A stretch of 9,251 bases of DNA from Bacillota bacterium. GTDB lineage: Bacteria; Bacillota; Clostridia; Christensenellales; CAG-138. The notes beneath the pieces are model-generated. The model saw nothing but the letters and a program-made list of their open reading frames with translations, did not search any database and was not told the origin of the DNA. Where the stretch lies: NCBI GenBank assembly GCA_023458355.1, contig JAEWZS010000242.1, positions 1 to 9,251 of the forward strand. The letters run 5' to 3'. Positions 1-7,321 of this stretch are shown here, piece after piece (within the stretch, counting starts at the first letter, position 1; every line of letters starts with the position of its first letter). The position numbers and the translations under genes were made by a program.

Positions 1-770
1 ACGCCGATACGGTCGGCATCCCCGTCGGTTGCTATGCCGAGGCTGCATTTGTTTTCCACAACAAAATCGCTCAGACTGTTTAGGGTATCCGGGTTTGGCG
101 CGGGAAGTCTGCCTCCAAAGAGCGTATCATGCCGCTCGTGGATAACATCCACTTCGCAGCGCGTAGTAAGAAGTATTGTTCGAAGGCTCGTTTGGCTCAC
201 ACCGTACATGGGGTCTAAGGCGATTTTTAAGCGCGCCTTTTTAATGGCCTCGGTATCCACGAGCGCCAAGATGCTGTCGATATAGTCGTTAAGCGGGTTA
301 ATTTCATACACAACGCCGCTTGTCTTAGCCTCCTCATACTCCATGAGGGGGATTGGCTCGTGCTCATGGCGGTCGATATAGCTCTCGAGCTTGCGTGTTA
401 CCGTCTCGGAAGCATCACGCCCACCGGCGGTGAAAAGTTTTACACCGTTGTACACGGCGGGATTATGGCTGGCGGTGATTGCCATGCCGTACTCGGTATT
501 GAGCTGTTTTACCGTAAACATAATAAGCGGGGTAGGGGCTTCGCGGTCGATAACGCGGCAAAAAATCCCCTGTGCCGCAAACACCTCCGCTGCCCAATGC
601 GAAGCCTCCCGCGATAAAAAGCGCCTGTCGTACCCGATGCAAACGCCGCTTTTTTCTTTTCCCTCGTCGCGCATCATTTTGCATAGCGCAAAGGTAAGAA
701 GCTGTACGTTTGCTTTGGTGAACCCATCGGCTATGATGGCACGCCAGCCCCCCGTTCCAAATCGAATCAT
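1..770 (-). CDS. Phosphoglucomutase/phosphomannomutase family protein (partial, C-terminus off the left edge)
   Basis: This alpha-D-phosphohexomutase is read leftward from ATG at 770. 256 complete codons lie in the window with no stop, out of roughly 450-480 usual for the family. It interconverts hexose 1- and 6-phosphates in the cytoplasm. Seen: an N-terminus MIRFGTGGWR typical of the family; the phosphoserine loop TASHNP, with the catalytic serine at residue 101; and the metal-binding loop DGDADR at residues 249-254, at the very edge of the window. The sugar-binding loop (GEXSG type) and the C-terminal phosphate-binding domain would lie outside, so substrate choice (glucose, mannose or N-acetylglucosamine phosphate) cannot be read. 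AAGGAG at 779-784, 8 nt upstream, fixes the start; an in-frame ATG seven codons earlier would put this site inside the gene. It follows the GH94 phosphorylase gene by 52 bp with no terminator between, so cotranscription is likely. Inference: it converts the sugar 1-phosphate made by that phosphorylase, possibly GlcNAc-1-P to GlcNAc-6-P. Confidence 0.93.
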   Translation of the reverse strand, partial: MIRFGTGGWRAIIADGFTKANVQLLTFALCKMMRDEGKEKSGVCIGYDRRFLSREASHWAAEVFAAQGIFCRVIDREAPTPLIMFTVKQLNTEYGMAITASHNPAVYNGVKLFTAGGRDASETVTRKLESYIDRHEHEPIPLMEYEEAKTSGVVYEINPLNDYIDSILALVDTEAIKKARLKIALDPMYGVSQTSLRTILLTTRCEVDVIHERHDTLFGGRLPAPNPDTLNSLSDFVVENKCSLGIATDGDADRIG

Positions 771-822
771 GGAACTATCTCCTTCTCTCATTACACCATA
801 TAACTGAACATTCAATCAACGT

Positions 823-3213
823 TTAGCCCATCACGACGCGAACATTGTGCGTGGTGTTTTTTGCCTGCACTGCGATACATTCCACGCGCTCGCCGTTAAG
901 GTAGATCTCCTTAACGCCCTTTTGCACGCCTTGCGGGTTTTCCACCCGTATATCAAACCGTGCCTCGCGCCATGTGCGGACAATAGAAAATTCCTTCCAG
1001 CCCGCAGGCACGCAAGGATCGAGCTCGAGAGCGTCAAAGCCCGGGCGCATACCAAGCATGTACTGTGTGGCAGAAAAATACGCCCATCCTGCGGTACCTG
1101 TCATAAACGGATGGCGCGCGCGGCCAAATGCCGTATGTGCCTTACCCATTATGAACTGGCAATAGGAATACGGCTCCGACTGGCGTATCTCGATCTTATC
1201 GTTTTGGTTATAAGGCGAAAGCGCGTCATAAAACTCCATGGCTTGCGCACCGTTGCCCAATATACATTCTGCCGCCCATGCCCAGGGGTTTGGGTGCGAA
1301 AATATAGCGCCGTTTTCCTTAACGCCCGGGTAGACGCGTGTCACAAAGCCAATGCCGTCATCCTCTTTGGTGTACGGAGGGGCGTTTAGCATGAGGCCAT
1401 ACTCGGTAAATAGGTATTCTTTAACGGAATCCATGCTCTGCCTGCCGCGCTCCATGGACGCTACCCCCGAAAGTACCGCCCAGGCGTTGCTTTCTAAGTG
1501 CACACGACCCTCTTCATCGGTATGTGTGCCTATTTTTCGATTGTCCGCCGTAATACCGCGTATGTACCATTTGCCGTCCCAAAGCACGTTTTCGCAAACT
1601 TCCTTCACATGCTTTGCCATAGCTTCATAGGTGTTTACATCCTCAATTTTGCCGAGATAACGCGCAAGCTCAACGAACTGTACGAGTGCCCAATGATGCA
1701 AAAAGCTCACCATGGCGCTTTCCCCGCCGCCCAAATTAAGGCAGTCGTTCCAATCGGCGCGCAAACCCTTGCAGATGCCGTTTTTGCCTACTTGTTTGGC
1801 GGAAAAGTCGAGTATACGCTTCATATGGTCGTAAACATCGTCTGCACCAAAGTCCGCATATGTCACGGGTGTATGTAAAAATTCGAAATCACCCGTTTCC
1901 TTTACGAAGTTGACGATAGCGGATACAAGCCAAAGCGCATCGTCGGCACAGGCGTCTTGTATGCCGTGCACGATGTCCTTTTTATCGCGTTTAGGGATTA
2001 CCGTAGGGGATTTAAAGCTTTGCTGTTTGCCTTCCTCCTCAAACCATTGAGGCTCAAACAGATGCAAACCATAGCCCTCGTTCGTGAGCGCCTTTAGCAG
2101 CTGCACGATACGCTCCTTGCATTTTTCGGGGTTGGAGTGGGGCACGGCCATCGCGTCCTGCGCCGTATCGCGGTAGCCGAGCCCCGTACGCCCTCCAACC
2201 TCGATGAAGGAGGAAAAACGCGAGAACATAACATTGATCTCGCTCTGGTATAGCGTCCATGTGTTTAAAAGTGCATTCATGCCGTCATTGGGGGTATTGA
2301 CCTGAAGCTTTTGGCGCTTATTCTCCCAAAATGCGGCGAGCTCATTAAGCTGCATGTCAGCCGCTTCGTTATTCGCGTACTTATCGCGCATGCGCTTGCC
2401 CGCGTCAATTCCTCCTTCGCCCAGAAGGTAAATGAGGCGAACTTCCTCCCCTGCTTCGAGCACAAGCTTTTTTTGTAAAGTGCCGCAATGGTTGCCGCCC
2501 TTTTCAAAGCTGGATGAACATGAACCGTGCTCCACCGCAACGGGGTTGCGCTCCGTGCGGTAGGGGCCTATAAAAGCGTCGCGCAAACAGTCGAAGCCGT
2601 CGGGTTTAAAATTGGAGGTAAAAAACTGATAACCGTTTTCCTCATAGTAAAGATCATGCTCTATTACGCCGTCTTCATAACGTGAACCGGCGGCATATAG
2701 GCTCATCTGGAAATTGCGGTTATCCATGTCGATATGGTGAAACGAAAACTCGAGGTAGGAGTAAACGCTTAAAGTCCGCTTTTTCTCGGAAGTGTTTTTA
2801 AGCTTTACGTCGATAAATTCCACGGGGTCGTCTGCTGCGACAAACAATGTTTGAGAGGCTTGTATGCCGTTATAGTCGCACTCATACACGCTGTAGGAAA
2901 GGCCGTGTCGGCAGGTATATTGCGCTTTGTCGAGCGGCTTCCCAACAGGCTGCCACGAAACGCTCCAGTATTCGCCCGTCTCGTCATCACGGATGTAGAT
3001 ATAATGGCCGGGAAAATCCATGGGCACGCCGTTGGGGCGAAAGCGCGTGATGCGGTGGTATTCGGGGGTTTTGTAAAATAGATAGCCTCCGGCCGTGTGG
3101 TTGAACACGCCGCACATATCGTTGATGCCTATGTAATTGGTCCAAGAAACGGGTAAATCCACCCGATCGATGACATATTCCTGCTTTTTTTCGTCAAATC
3201 TTCCGTACTGCAT
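823..3213 (-). CDS. chbP: GH94 disaccharide phosphorylase, probably N,N'-diacetylchitobiose phosphorylase
   Basis: An inverting glycoside phosphorylase that cleaves a beta-linked disaccharide with inorganic phosphate into a sugar 1-phosphate and a free sugar; for chitobiose these are GlcNAc-1-P and GlcNAc. The 796-residue length matches the family. From memory it aligns almost end to end with the Vibrio proteolyticus enzyme (about 801 aa). Layout: N-terminal beta-sandwich (about 1-275), linker helices, (alpha/alpha)6 barrel (about 300-720) and a C-terminal beta-domain. Visible motifs, numbered from the ATG: Arg348 in GYRDTAQD; ADWNDCLNLGGG at 486-497, whose second Asp (490) aligns with the general acid; His640 in SHPNPW; and GTAG at 706-709, in the phosphate site. 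There is no signal peptide, so it is cytoplasmic. ATG at 3213 was chosen over an in-frame GTG at 3228 because GAGG (3223-3226) lies 9 nt before the ATG and Vibrio ChbP begins at the same residue. Cellobiose or another GH94 substrate remains possible. No transporter for the disaccharide is in view. Confidence 0.9.
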   Translation of the reverse strand: MQYGRFDEKKQEYVIDRVDLPVSWTNYIGINDMCGVFNHTAGGYLFYKTPEYHRITRFRPNGVPMDFPGHYIYIRDDETGEYWSVSWQPVGKPLDKAQYTCRHGLSYSVYECDYNGIQASQTLFVAADDPVEFIDVKLKNTSEKKRTLSVYSYLEFSFHHIDMDNRNFQMSLYAAGSRYEDGVIEHDLYYEENGYQFFTSNFKPDGFDCLRDAFIGPYRTERNPVAVEHGSCSSSFEKGGNHCGTLQKKLVLEAGEEVRLIYLLGEGGIDAGKRMRDKYANNEAADMQLNELAAFWENKRQKLQVNTPNDGMNALLNTWTLYQSEINVMFSRFSSFIEVGGRTGLGYRDTAQDAMAVPHSNPEKCKERIVQLLKALTNEGYGLHLFEPQWFEEEGKQQSFKSPTVIPKRDKKDIVHGIQDACADDALWLVSAIVNFVKETGDFEFLHTPVTYADFGADDVYDHMKRILDFSAKQVGKNGICKGLRADWNDCLNLGGGESAMVSFLHHWALVQFVELARYLGKIEDVNTYEAMAKHVKEVCENVLWDGKWYIRGITADNRKIGTHTDEEGRVHLESNAWAVLSGVASMERGRQSMDSVKEYLFTEYGLMLNAPPYTKEDDGIGFVTRVYPGVKENGAIFSHPNPWAWAAECILGNGAQAMEFYDALSPYNQNDKIEIRQSEPYSYCQFIMGKAHTAFGRARHPFMTGTAGWAYFSATQYMLGMRPGFDALELDPCVPAGWKEFSIVRTWREARFDIRVENPQGVQKGVKEIYLNGERVECIAVQAKNTTHNVRVVMG

Positions 3214-3257
3214 GAATTCCGCCCTCACAGTATGATAAACATAGAAATCCTTAATCT

Positions 3258-3263
3258 ATTATA
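3258..3263 (-). promoter_or_regulatory. Candidate -10 box for the phosphorylase/mutase operon
   Basis: On the minus strand this is a perfect TATAAT, 44 nt upstream of the phosphorylase ATG. No convincing -35 stands at 16-18 bp (the best is TTATCC at 3281-3286), so the promoter may need an activator or be weak. No clear catabolite-response (cre) element was found next to it. Confidence 0.45.
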
Positions 3264-3326
3264 AAACCTTCCATGCAAGCGGATAATGGATGAAACTGCG
3301 AATATTTGCTTTTACTTGCGAAAATG

Positions 3327-3362
3327 CGGATCAAAAAAGTGAGGCCTCTTTTTTCGTATCCG
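3327..3362. other. Imperfect AT-rich hairpin in the intergenic region
   Basis: CGGAT (3327-3331) pairs with ATCCG (3358-3362). Inside it, AAAAAAG (3333-3339) pairs with CTTTTTT (3348-3354) around a loop that includes GAGGCC. It lies between the terminator of the small membrane-protein gene and the phosphorylase promoter. It could be a second, weaker terminator or a protein-binding palindrome. No T-run follows the outer stem on either strand, so its role is uncertain. The remainder of the gap between 3229 and 3439 holds only the terminator and the -10 box listed separately. Confidence 0.35.
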
Positions 3363-3384
3363 AAAAAGGGTAAAGCACGCGCAC

Positions 3385-3413
3385 AAAAAAGGGCGGTGAA
3401 ATCATCCGCCCTT
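3385..3413 (-). terminator. Rho-independent terminator of the small membrane-protein gene
   Basis: On the minus strand an 8-bp stem AAGGGCGG/CCGCCCTT (3406-3413 with 3389-3396) closes a 9-nt loop and runs into six Ts (complement of A 3385-3390). It begins 27 nt past the stop codon of the gene ending at 3440. It separates that gene from the phosphorylase operon further left. Confidence 0.85.
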
Positions 3414-3439
3414 ATCTTTAAAAACAACGTGTAGTGTAT

Positions 3440-3916
3440 TTAGCCCCCGAAAAACGCCCGTACCGGCTCTATAAGAACCTTAAAATCCTCAAGGCTTTGC
3501 GTAAGTGCTGTAAAGTCCACCTTCTCCATAGCACCAAGCATTTCCTGAAACTGCGCCAGTGCTGCATCGAGCTTTTCCGTGGTCTCCTCGGCAATGCTGT
3601 TTCCCTGTTGTTTTAGGACTTCAACACTTTGGCCGATGCCTGTTAAATCGATGCTCTCAATCTTATCCATCATGGCATCGAGACGCGTGAGCGTAGCTTG
3701 CACCTGCTGTACGCCGCTAAACAGCAGAACCGCCGCCGCAGCAAGTACAAGCACCGCCAGCACGGTGCGCAGTACACCAAGCCTAAAATGCGCTCTTGCG
3801 TACTTCTTTTGAAACGCCACATCTTCCTGTATCTGCTTTAGAGAAAGCACAGCGCTTATTTTTGCGTTTTCCGGCCGCGCTTCAAGTTCCGAGCTTGCTA
3901 CGGGTTTTCCTTCCAT
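3440..3916 (-). CDS. Small single-pass membrane protein of unknown function, with an internal repeat
   Basis: I do not recognise the family. The 158-residue product has a charged N-terminal part (1-46) with several Lys and Arg just before one hydrophobic segment (about 48-67, rich in Ala, Val and Leu). An amphipathic, probably coiled-coil C-terminal part (about 70-150) follows. The positive residues before the membrane segment suggest the N-terminus is inside and the C-terminus outside (inference). The C-terminal part holds a degenerate 17-residue repeat at 86-102 and 130-146, 44 residues apart, with the pattern [IM]E.[IV]D[LF]T..[..]QS[LV]E..K. The start is set by GGAGG (3924-3928), 7 nt upstream of ATG 3916. 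The gene has its own terminator and diverges from ord, so it appears monocistronic. It could be a short relative of MCP-like or cell-envelope coiled-coil proteins; nothing in the sequence ties it to ornithine or sugar use. Confidence 0.8.
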   Translation of the reverse strand: MEGKPVASSELEARPENAKISAVLSLKQIQEDVAFQKKYARAHFRLGVLRTVLAVLVLAAAAVLLFSGVQQVQATLTRLDAMMDKIESIDLTGIGQSVEVLKQQGNSIAEETTEKLDAALAQFQEMLGAMEKVDFTALTQSLEDFKVLIEPVRAFFGG

Positions 3917-3997
3917 ATCGATACCTCCGTTTTCCTGATAGCTACAGTATGTCCTAAAAATGGCGGGAGAATAACGCCCGGGACAACAGACAAGCTT

Positions 3998-4093
3998 TAT
4001 ACATAATTGAAATTTAGAAAAACGCCAAAATACAGGCGATTTCTGTGATTACCCAAAATGTATAAAATCTATTCTATTTCTTGAAATATACAT
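3998..4093. promoter_or_regulatory. Three copies of heptamer TATACAT upstream of ord: candidate operator
   Basis: TATACAT is found at 3998-4004 (plus), 4058-4064 (minus, read ATGTATA) and 4087-4093 (plus). The second and third form an inverted repeat with a 22-bp gap. The third sits in the spacer of the ord promoter and the second lies just upstream of its -35. Inference: binding sites for a regulator of the ornithine operon, and perhaps of the divergent gene. The region is AT-rich, so chance is possible. In the rest of the divergent intergenic region (3917-4165) I see only the ord promoter, the two ribosome binding sites, and weak 4-bp GC hairpins near 3962-3977 and 4022-4038. Confidence 0.4.
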
Positions 4094-4108
4094 CCGTTGT
4101 GTTATAAT
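4081..4108 (+). promoter_or_regulatory. Promoter of the ornithine degradation operon
   Basis: -35 TTGAAA (4081-4086), a 16-bp spacer and -10 TATAAT (4103-4108) form a near-consensus vegetative promoter. Transcription would start near 4115, leaving a leader of about 50 nt before the ord ATG, too short for a riboswitch. A candidate operator heptamer overlaps the spacer. Confidence 0.75.
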
Positions 4109-4165
4109 GGAAGCAACTCATCTAACAAACTGCGATTCCACATTAAAACCCGACGGAGGAAGTAT

Positions 4166-5203
4166 ATGAAAATGGTAAAAGCTGCGATTTGGGGCTTCGG
4201 CGCGATGGGCAGCGGCGTCGCTAAGGTGCTCTTGAGGAAAAAAGGTGTTGAAATTACCGGCGTTTGCGACATTCATCCCGACCGCGTAAACAAAAGCATT
4301 TTTGAGCTATTAGGTATGGAGCGCAAAGAGCATTACGATGTAGTTGTAAACCCCTCCATCGAGCAGGCAATTTTGGGCGCTGACATCTGCGTAATTGCCA
4401 CGGACTCGTTTACAAAAAAGGCGTTTCCTAAAATTAAATTCGCAGCCGAGCAGGGTGTAAACGTCATCTGCACCGCCGAGGAGATGAGTTACCCCAAAGC
4501 GCAGTCAAGCGAGCTTGCTGAGCAAATGGATAAAATCGCCAAGGATAACGGCGTTACCATACTAGGAACGGGCATCAACCCCGGGCTTATGATGGATCTT
4601 CTCGCCATTTGCCTTTCGGGCTGCATGACGGATGTAGAAGAAGTCATGTGCAAACGCGTTAACAGCCTTTCTCCCTTTGGTCCGGCGGTAATGGAAGAGC
4701 AGGGCGTTGGGCTTAGTGTTAAGGCGTTTGAAGAAGGCGTTCAAGACGGCACGCTCGCAGGGCATGTCGGCTTTGCGGAATCCGTAGGGATGATCGGCGA
4801 GGCGCTCGGTTGGAAAATTGACCGCTTCGAGCAGCAGATGAAGCCCATAATTACCACGGTAGATCGTAAAAGCGCTTACGGCTTTGCTCGCGCGGGCGAC
4901 GTAGCAGGCGTAAATATGACCGGCCAAGGCTATGTGAACGGGGAAAAGAAGATCGACATGATCCACCCGCAGCAGATTGAACCCGAGGCCGAGGGCACCT
5001 ATACAGGCGATTATATCGTATTAAAAGGAAGCCCGGAGGTAAATATGCAGATTCGTCCCGAGGTGGACGGCGGCATCGGCACCATTGCCATGTGCGTGAA
5101 TATGATCCCGCATGTCATCAACAGCGAGCCCGGTTTAAAAACCATGCTGGATTTGCCGGTACCCCGCGCAATCATGGGCGATTTCCGCGACTATATAAAG
5201 TAG
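4166..5203 (+). CDS. ord: 2,4-diaminopentanoate dehydrogenase
   Basis: Oxidatively deaminates (2R,4S)-2,4-diaminopentanoate with NAD(P)+ and water to 2-amino-4-oxopentanoate plus ammonia, the second step of oxidative D-ornithine breakdown in the cytoplasm. The 345-residue protein opens with a Rossmann dinucleotide-binding glycine motif GFGAMGSG (residues 10-17), followed by an acidic residue in VCDIHPDR near the end of the second strand. The fold is dihydrodipicolinate reductase-like, with GTGINPG (near 134-140) starting the catalytic region. I rely on the overall sequence and the operon context for the name, because DapB-like folds are shared by other dehydrogenases. The start is ATG 4166, 6 nt after GGAGG (4155-4159). 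An open frame extends upstream to a TTG at 4097, but that would begin before the promoter -10 box and is rejected. It is the first gene of the operon; ortA follows after 56 bp without a terminator. Confidence 0.93.
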   Translation: MKMVKAAIWGFGAMGSGVAKVLLRKKGVEITGVCDIHPDRVNKSIFELLGMERKEHYDVVVNPSIEQAILGADICVIATDSFTKKAFPKIKFAAEQGVNVICTAEEMSYPKAQSSELAEQMDKIAKDNGVTILGTGINPGLMMDLLAICLSGCMTDVEEVMCKRVNSLSPFGPAVMEEQGVGLSVKAFEEGVQDGTLAGHVGFAESVGMIGEALGWKIDRFEQQMKPIITTVDRKSAYGFARAGDVAGVNMTGQGYVNGEKKIDMIHPQQIEPEAEGTYTGDYIVLKGSPEVNMQIRPEVDGGIGTIAMCVNMIPHVINSEPGLKTMLDLPVPRAIMGDFRDYIK

Positions 5204-5259
5204 TAGTAATTGAACATAAGGCACAGATAGTTCCCGCAATTTTATAAAGGAGAGGCGTT

Positions 5260-5562
5260 ATGGCACAAAAAGGCGATTGGGCACTTTTACACAGCGTGAT
5301 ACTAGAGTCGGCGCAGCGTGCGCCGCAGGTTCCTGACGATACCCACAAGGTACCGCTTGAGCAATGGGTGAAGGGAAGGCTCACGGCCCCCGCGCGTTTA
5401 GGCTCCCAAACAACGGTAATCACGCGCACGGGGCGGAAGGTAAAAGGCACGCTTTTAGAGGTGAACCCGCGCTTTTCCCACGATTTCGGAGATTTTGTCC
5501 CCGAGCTTTTGGAGATTGACGATACCGTCCGCGCGCTTCTTTTTGGAGGTGAAAGCATATGA
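5260..5562 (+). CDS. ortA: 2-amino-4-oxopentanoate thiolase, alpha subunit
   Basis: The small subunit of the two-part thiolase that splits 2-amino-4-oxopentanoate with CoA into acetyl-CoA and D-alanine. At 100 residues it has the expected size. It starts MAQKGDWALLHSVILESAQR and contains a beta-rich middle (TTVITRTGRKVKGTLLEVNP, about 51-70). A segment NPRFSHDFGDFVPEL (69-83) follows. No cofactor motif is evident; PLP is carried by the beta subunit. AAGGAG (5247-5252) lies 7 nt before the ATG. The 3' end overlaps ortB by ATGA, so the two subunits are likely translationally coupled, which fits a fixed-ratio complex. The identification rests on recognition of the family plus its position directly before ortB. 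Confidence 0.92.
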   Translation: MAQKGDWALLHSVILESAQRAPQVPDDTHKVPLEQWVKGRLTAPARLGSQTTVITRTGRKVKGTLLEVNPRFSHDFGDFVPELLEIDDTVRALLFGGESI

Positions 5563-6959
5563 AACACACCTCTTACGAAGCCGTAATGGCGCGAAAGTTC
5601 GATATCATGAAGGCTGCTGTCGGTATGGATTATTCCCTATTTGAAAGCGGCTCCATCGCGTTTGACTATGAAGCGCTCATGCGCGCACCCGGTCTGACGA
5701 TAGAACAGGTGATCGACATTCAGCGTGGCTTTTCCATCGGCAATACGCCGCTGATTGAACTTAAAAATATCACAGCACTTGCAAGGAAATTTGCAGCCCC
5801 CGGCAAAGGCGCACGAATCTTTATCAAAGACGAGGCAGCAAACCCCTCGGGCAGCTTTAAGGTGCGCCGCGCGGCAACGAGCATTTATACCGCCAAAAAA
5901 CTCGGCTATAAAGGCGCTATATCCGCAACGAGCGGCAATTACGGCGCAGCGGTCGCAAGCGTATGCGCCATGGCCGGATTAAAGTGCATTGTGGTGCAGG
6001 AATGCTACGATTCTAAGGGCAAAGGCCAGCCTGAGATTATCGAAAAGGCGCGAAAATGCGAAGCATTGGGTGCGGAGGTCGTACAGCTTAGTGTAGGCCC
6101 CGAGCTATTTTATGTGTTCTTACGTCTTTTAGAGGACACAGGTTTCTTTAACGCTTCACTCTATACCGCCTACGGTATTTTGGGTGTTGAAACGCTCGGG
6201 TATGAGATTGCCGAGCAGTTCCGTGCGCGCGAGGGCAAAGATCCCGATGTTGTCGTCTGCACCAACGCAGGCGGCGGCAACCTGACAGGTACCGCACGAG
6301 GTTTAAAGAAGGCAGACTGCGGCGCACAGGTGGTGGCAGCGAGCGTAAATCTCAAAGGCCTCCACATGGCAAGCGACGCGCAGTTCAATAAAAAATCCTT
6401 TACGACCGGCCACACCGGCTTTGGCATGCCCTATTCCACATGGCCGGACCGCTCCGACGTACCAAGAAGTGCCGCAAGGCCGCTTCGCTATATGGACAGA
6501 TATGTAACCGTGACCCAAGGCGAGGTATTTTATATGACGGAAATGCTCGCCCCGCTCGAGGGGCTTGAAAAGGGGCCTGCAGGCAATACATCTTTGGCAG
6601 CGGCGTTTTCGCTCGCGCAGGAGATGGATGTGGATCAAAGCATCGTGGTGCAGGAAACGGAGTATACGGGTGCCGGCAAGCATGTAAATCCGCAGCTTTC
6701 TTTTGCCAGGAAAAACGGCATCGAAGTGCGGTTCGGAAACCCCGTGGAGGAAGTCCCGGGCACAAACATCATTTTGCCAAAGCACCCGTCGCTTATGAAA
6801 GCGCGGGATGCGGATATAAACCACCTTCGCGCATCGCTCATCAAAAATGCGCTTCGCGCGCACAACGGCAGCTACACCCCGGAGGATATCGCCTTTTTGG
6901 CGCAGGAAACCAAGACCGACAGCGAGTTTGTACTTCGCTGCATCAGGGAGGACGCATGA
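5559..6959 (+). CDS. ortB: 2-amino-4-oxopentanoate thiolase, beta subunit (PLP-dependent)
   Basis: The catalytic subunit of the OrtAB thiolase, giving acetyl-CoA and D-alanine from 2-amino-4-oxopentanoate and CoA. The 466-residue protein has the fold-type II PLP enzyme (threonine synthase-like) pattern. The Schiff-base lysine is Lys101 in NPSGSFKVRR, an SGNYG substrate/cofactor loop sits at 125-129, and the glycine-rich phosphate-binding loop NAGGGNLTG at 236-244. A thiolase with PLP chemistry is unlike the usual Cys-based thiolases, which is a known peculiarity of this pathway. The near-perfect site GGAGGTGA (5545-5552) lies within ortA, 6 nt before the ATG. It overlaps ortA and oraS by ATGA at each end. 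A plain threonine synthase is unlikely given the fused context with ortA and oraS/oraE. Confidence 0.94.
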   Translation: MKHTSYEAVMARKFDIMKAAVGMDYSLFESGSIAFDYEALMRAPGLTIEQVIDIQRGFSIGNTPLIELKNITALARKFAAPGKGARIFIKDEAANPSGSFKVRRAATSIYTAKKLGYKGAISATSGNYGAAVASVCAMAGLKCIVVQECYDSKGKGQPEIIEKARKCEALGAEVVQLSVGPELFYVFLRLLEDTGFFNASLYTAYGILGVETLGYEIAEQFRAREGKDPDVVVCTNAGGGNLTGTARGLKKADCGAQVVAASVNLKGLHMASDAQFNKKSFTTGHTGFGMPYSTWPDRSDVPRSAARPLRYMDRYVTVTQGEVFYMTEMLAPLEGLEKGPAGNTSLAAAFSLAQEMDVDQSIVVQETEYTGAGKHVNPQLSFARKNGIEVRFGNPVEEVPGTNIILPKHPSLMKARDADINHLRASLIKNALRAHNGSYTPEDIAFLAQETKTDSEFVLRCIREDA

Positions 6960-7321
6960 AAAGACAAGACGATTTCGAGGCACGCCGCGAGCATCTAAAG
7001 GGCCTCACCGATGAGGCGCTTGAAAAGCGCTTCTGGAGCCTTGCCGGGGAGCTGGTTGACCCCATGCTCAAGCTCGGTTACGAAAACACGACACCCTCGG
7101 TGGAGCGCTCGGTGCTGTTGCGCATGGGTTTCTCCTCGCTTGAGGCAAAAGCGCTTGTGGACGCGTGCGTGGAGCATAGGCTCATCGGCCACGGGGCGGG
7201 GCATGTAGTGTATAAGATTGCAAAAGAACATTCTCTCCCCATCCGCGATGCGGGGCTTGCCCTTATGGAGGGTAAATACTGGGAGGAAGCTGAATCGCTT
7301 TTTAACGGGGGTAATGGATAA
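6956..7321 (+). CDS. oraS: D-ornithine 4,5-aminomutase, S (small) subunit
   Basis: The small subunit of the adenosylcobalamin- and PLP-dependent mutase that moves the terminal amino group of D-ornithine from C5 to C4. At 121 residues it is the same length as I recall for the C. sticklandii protein. It shares with that protein the stretches NTTPSVERSVLLRMGFSS (about 44-61), GHGAGHVVYKIAKE (77-90) and ALMEGKYW (102-109). It carries no cofactor motif itself; it is needed for the activity of the large subunit. GGAGG (6947-6951) inside ortB precedes the ATG by only 4 nt, and the ATGA overlap suggests coupled translation. Its stop codon shares a base with the oraE start (TAATG). Confidence 0.96.
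   Translation: MKRQDDFEARREHLKGLTDEALEKRFWSLAGELVDPMLKLGYENTTPSVERSVLLRMGFSSLEAKALVDACVEHRLIGHGAGHVVYKIAKEHSLPIRDAGLALMEGKYWEEAESLFNGGNG

Noticed and set aside
790..819. Possible internal promoter on the minus strand (TTGATT, 18 bp, TGTAAT) before the mutase gene
   Set aside because: Both boxes are imperfect, and the predicted start of transcription would fall on the ribosome binding site, leaving almost no leader.
847..1389. 180-codon plus-strand open frame opposite the phosphorylase
   Set aside because: It is antisense to the conserved GH94 barrel and C-terminal region; the composition is that of a reverse-frame artefact.
3214..3228. GTG start for the phosphorylase, five codons upstream
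   Set aside because: It would bury the GAGG ribosome binding site in the coding region; the ATG at 3213 matches the start of the Vibrio homologue.
3962..3977. GGCG/CGCC short hairpin upstream of the small membrane-protein gene, considered as an attenuator
   Set aside because: The stem is only 4 bp, with a short, interrupted T-run; not enough to call.
4097..4165. Upstream in-frame extension of ord from a TTG codon
   Set aside because: The extension would begin before the TATAAT box of the operon promoter, while ATG 4166 has a well-spaced GGAGG and gives the expected N-terminal Rossmann motif.
6303..6983. 226-codon open frame on the minus strand opposite ortB
   Set aside because: It is an antisense shadow of a gene with intact catalytic motifs; its product is rich in Cys, His and Arg with no recognisable domain.
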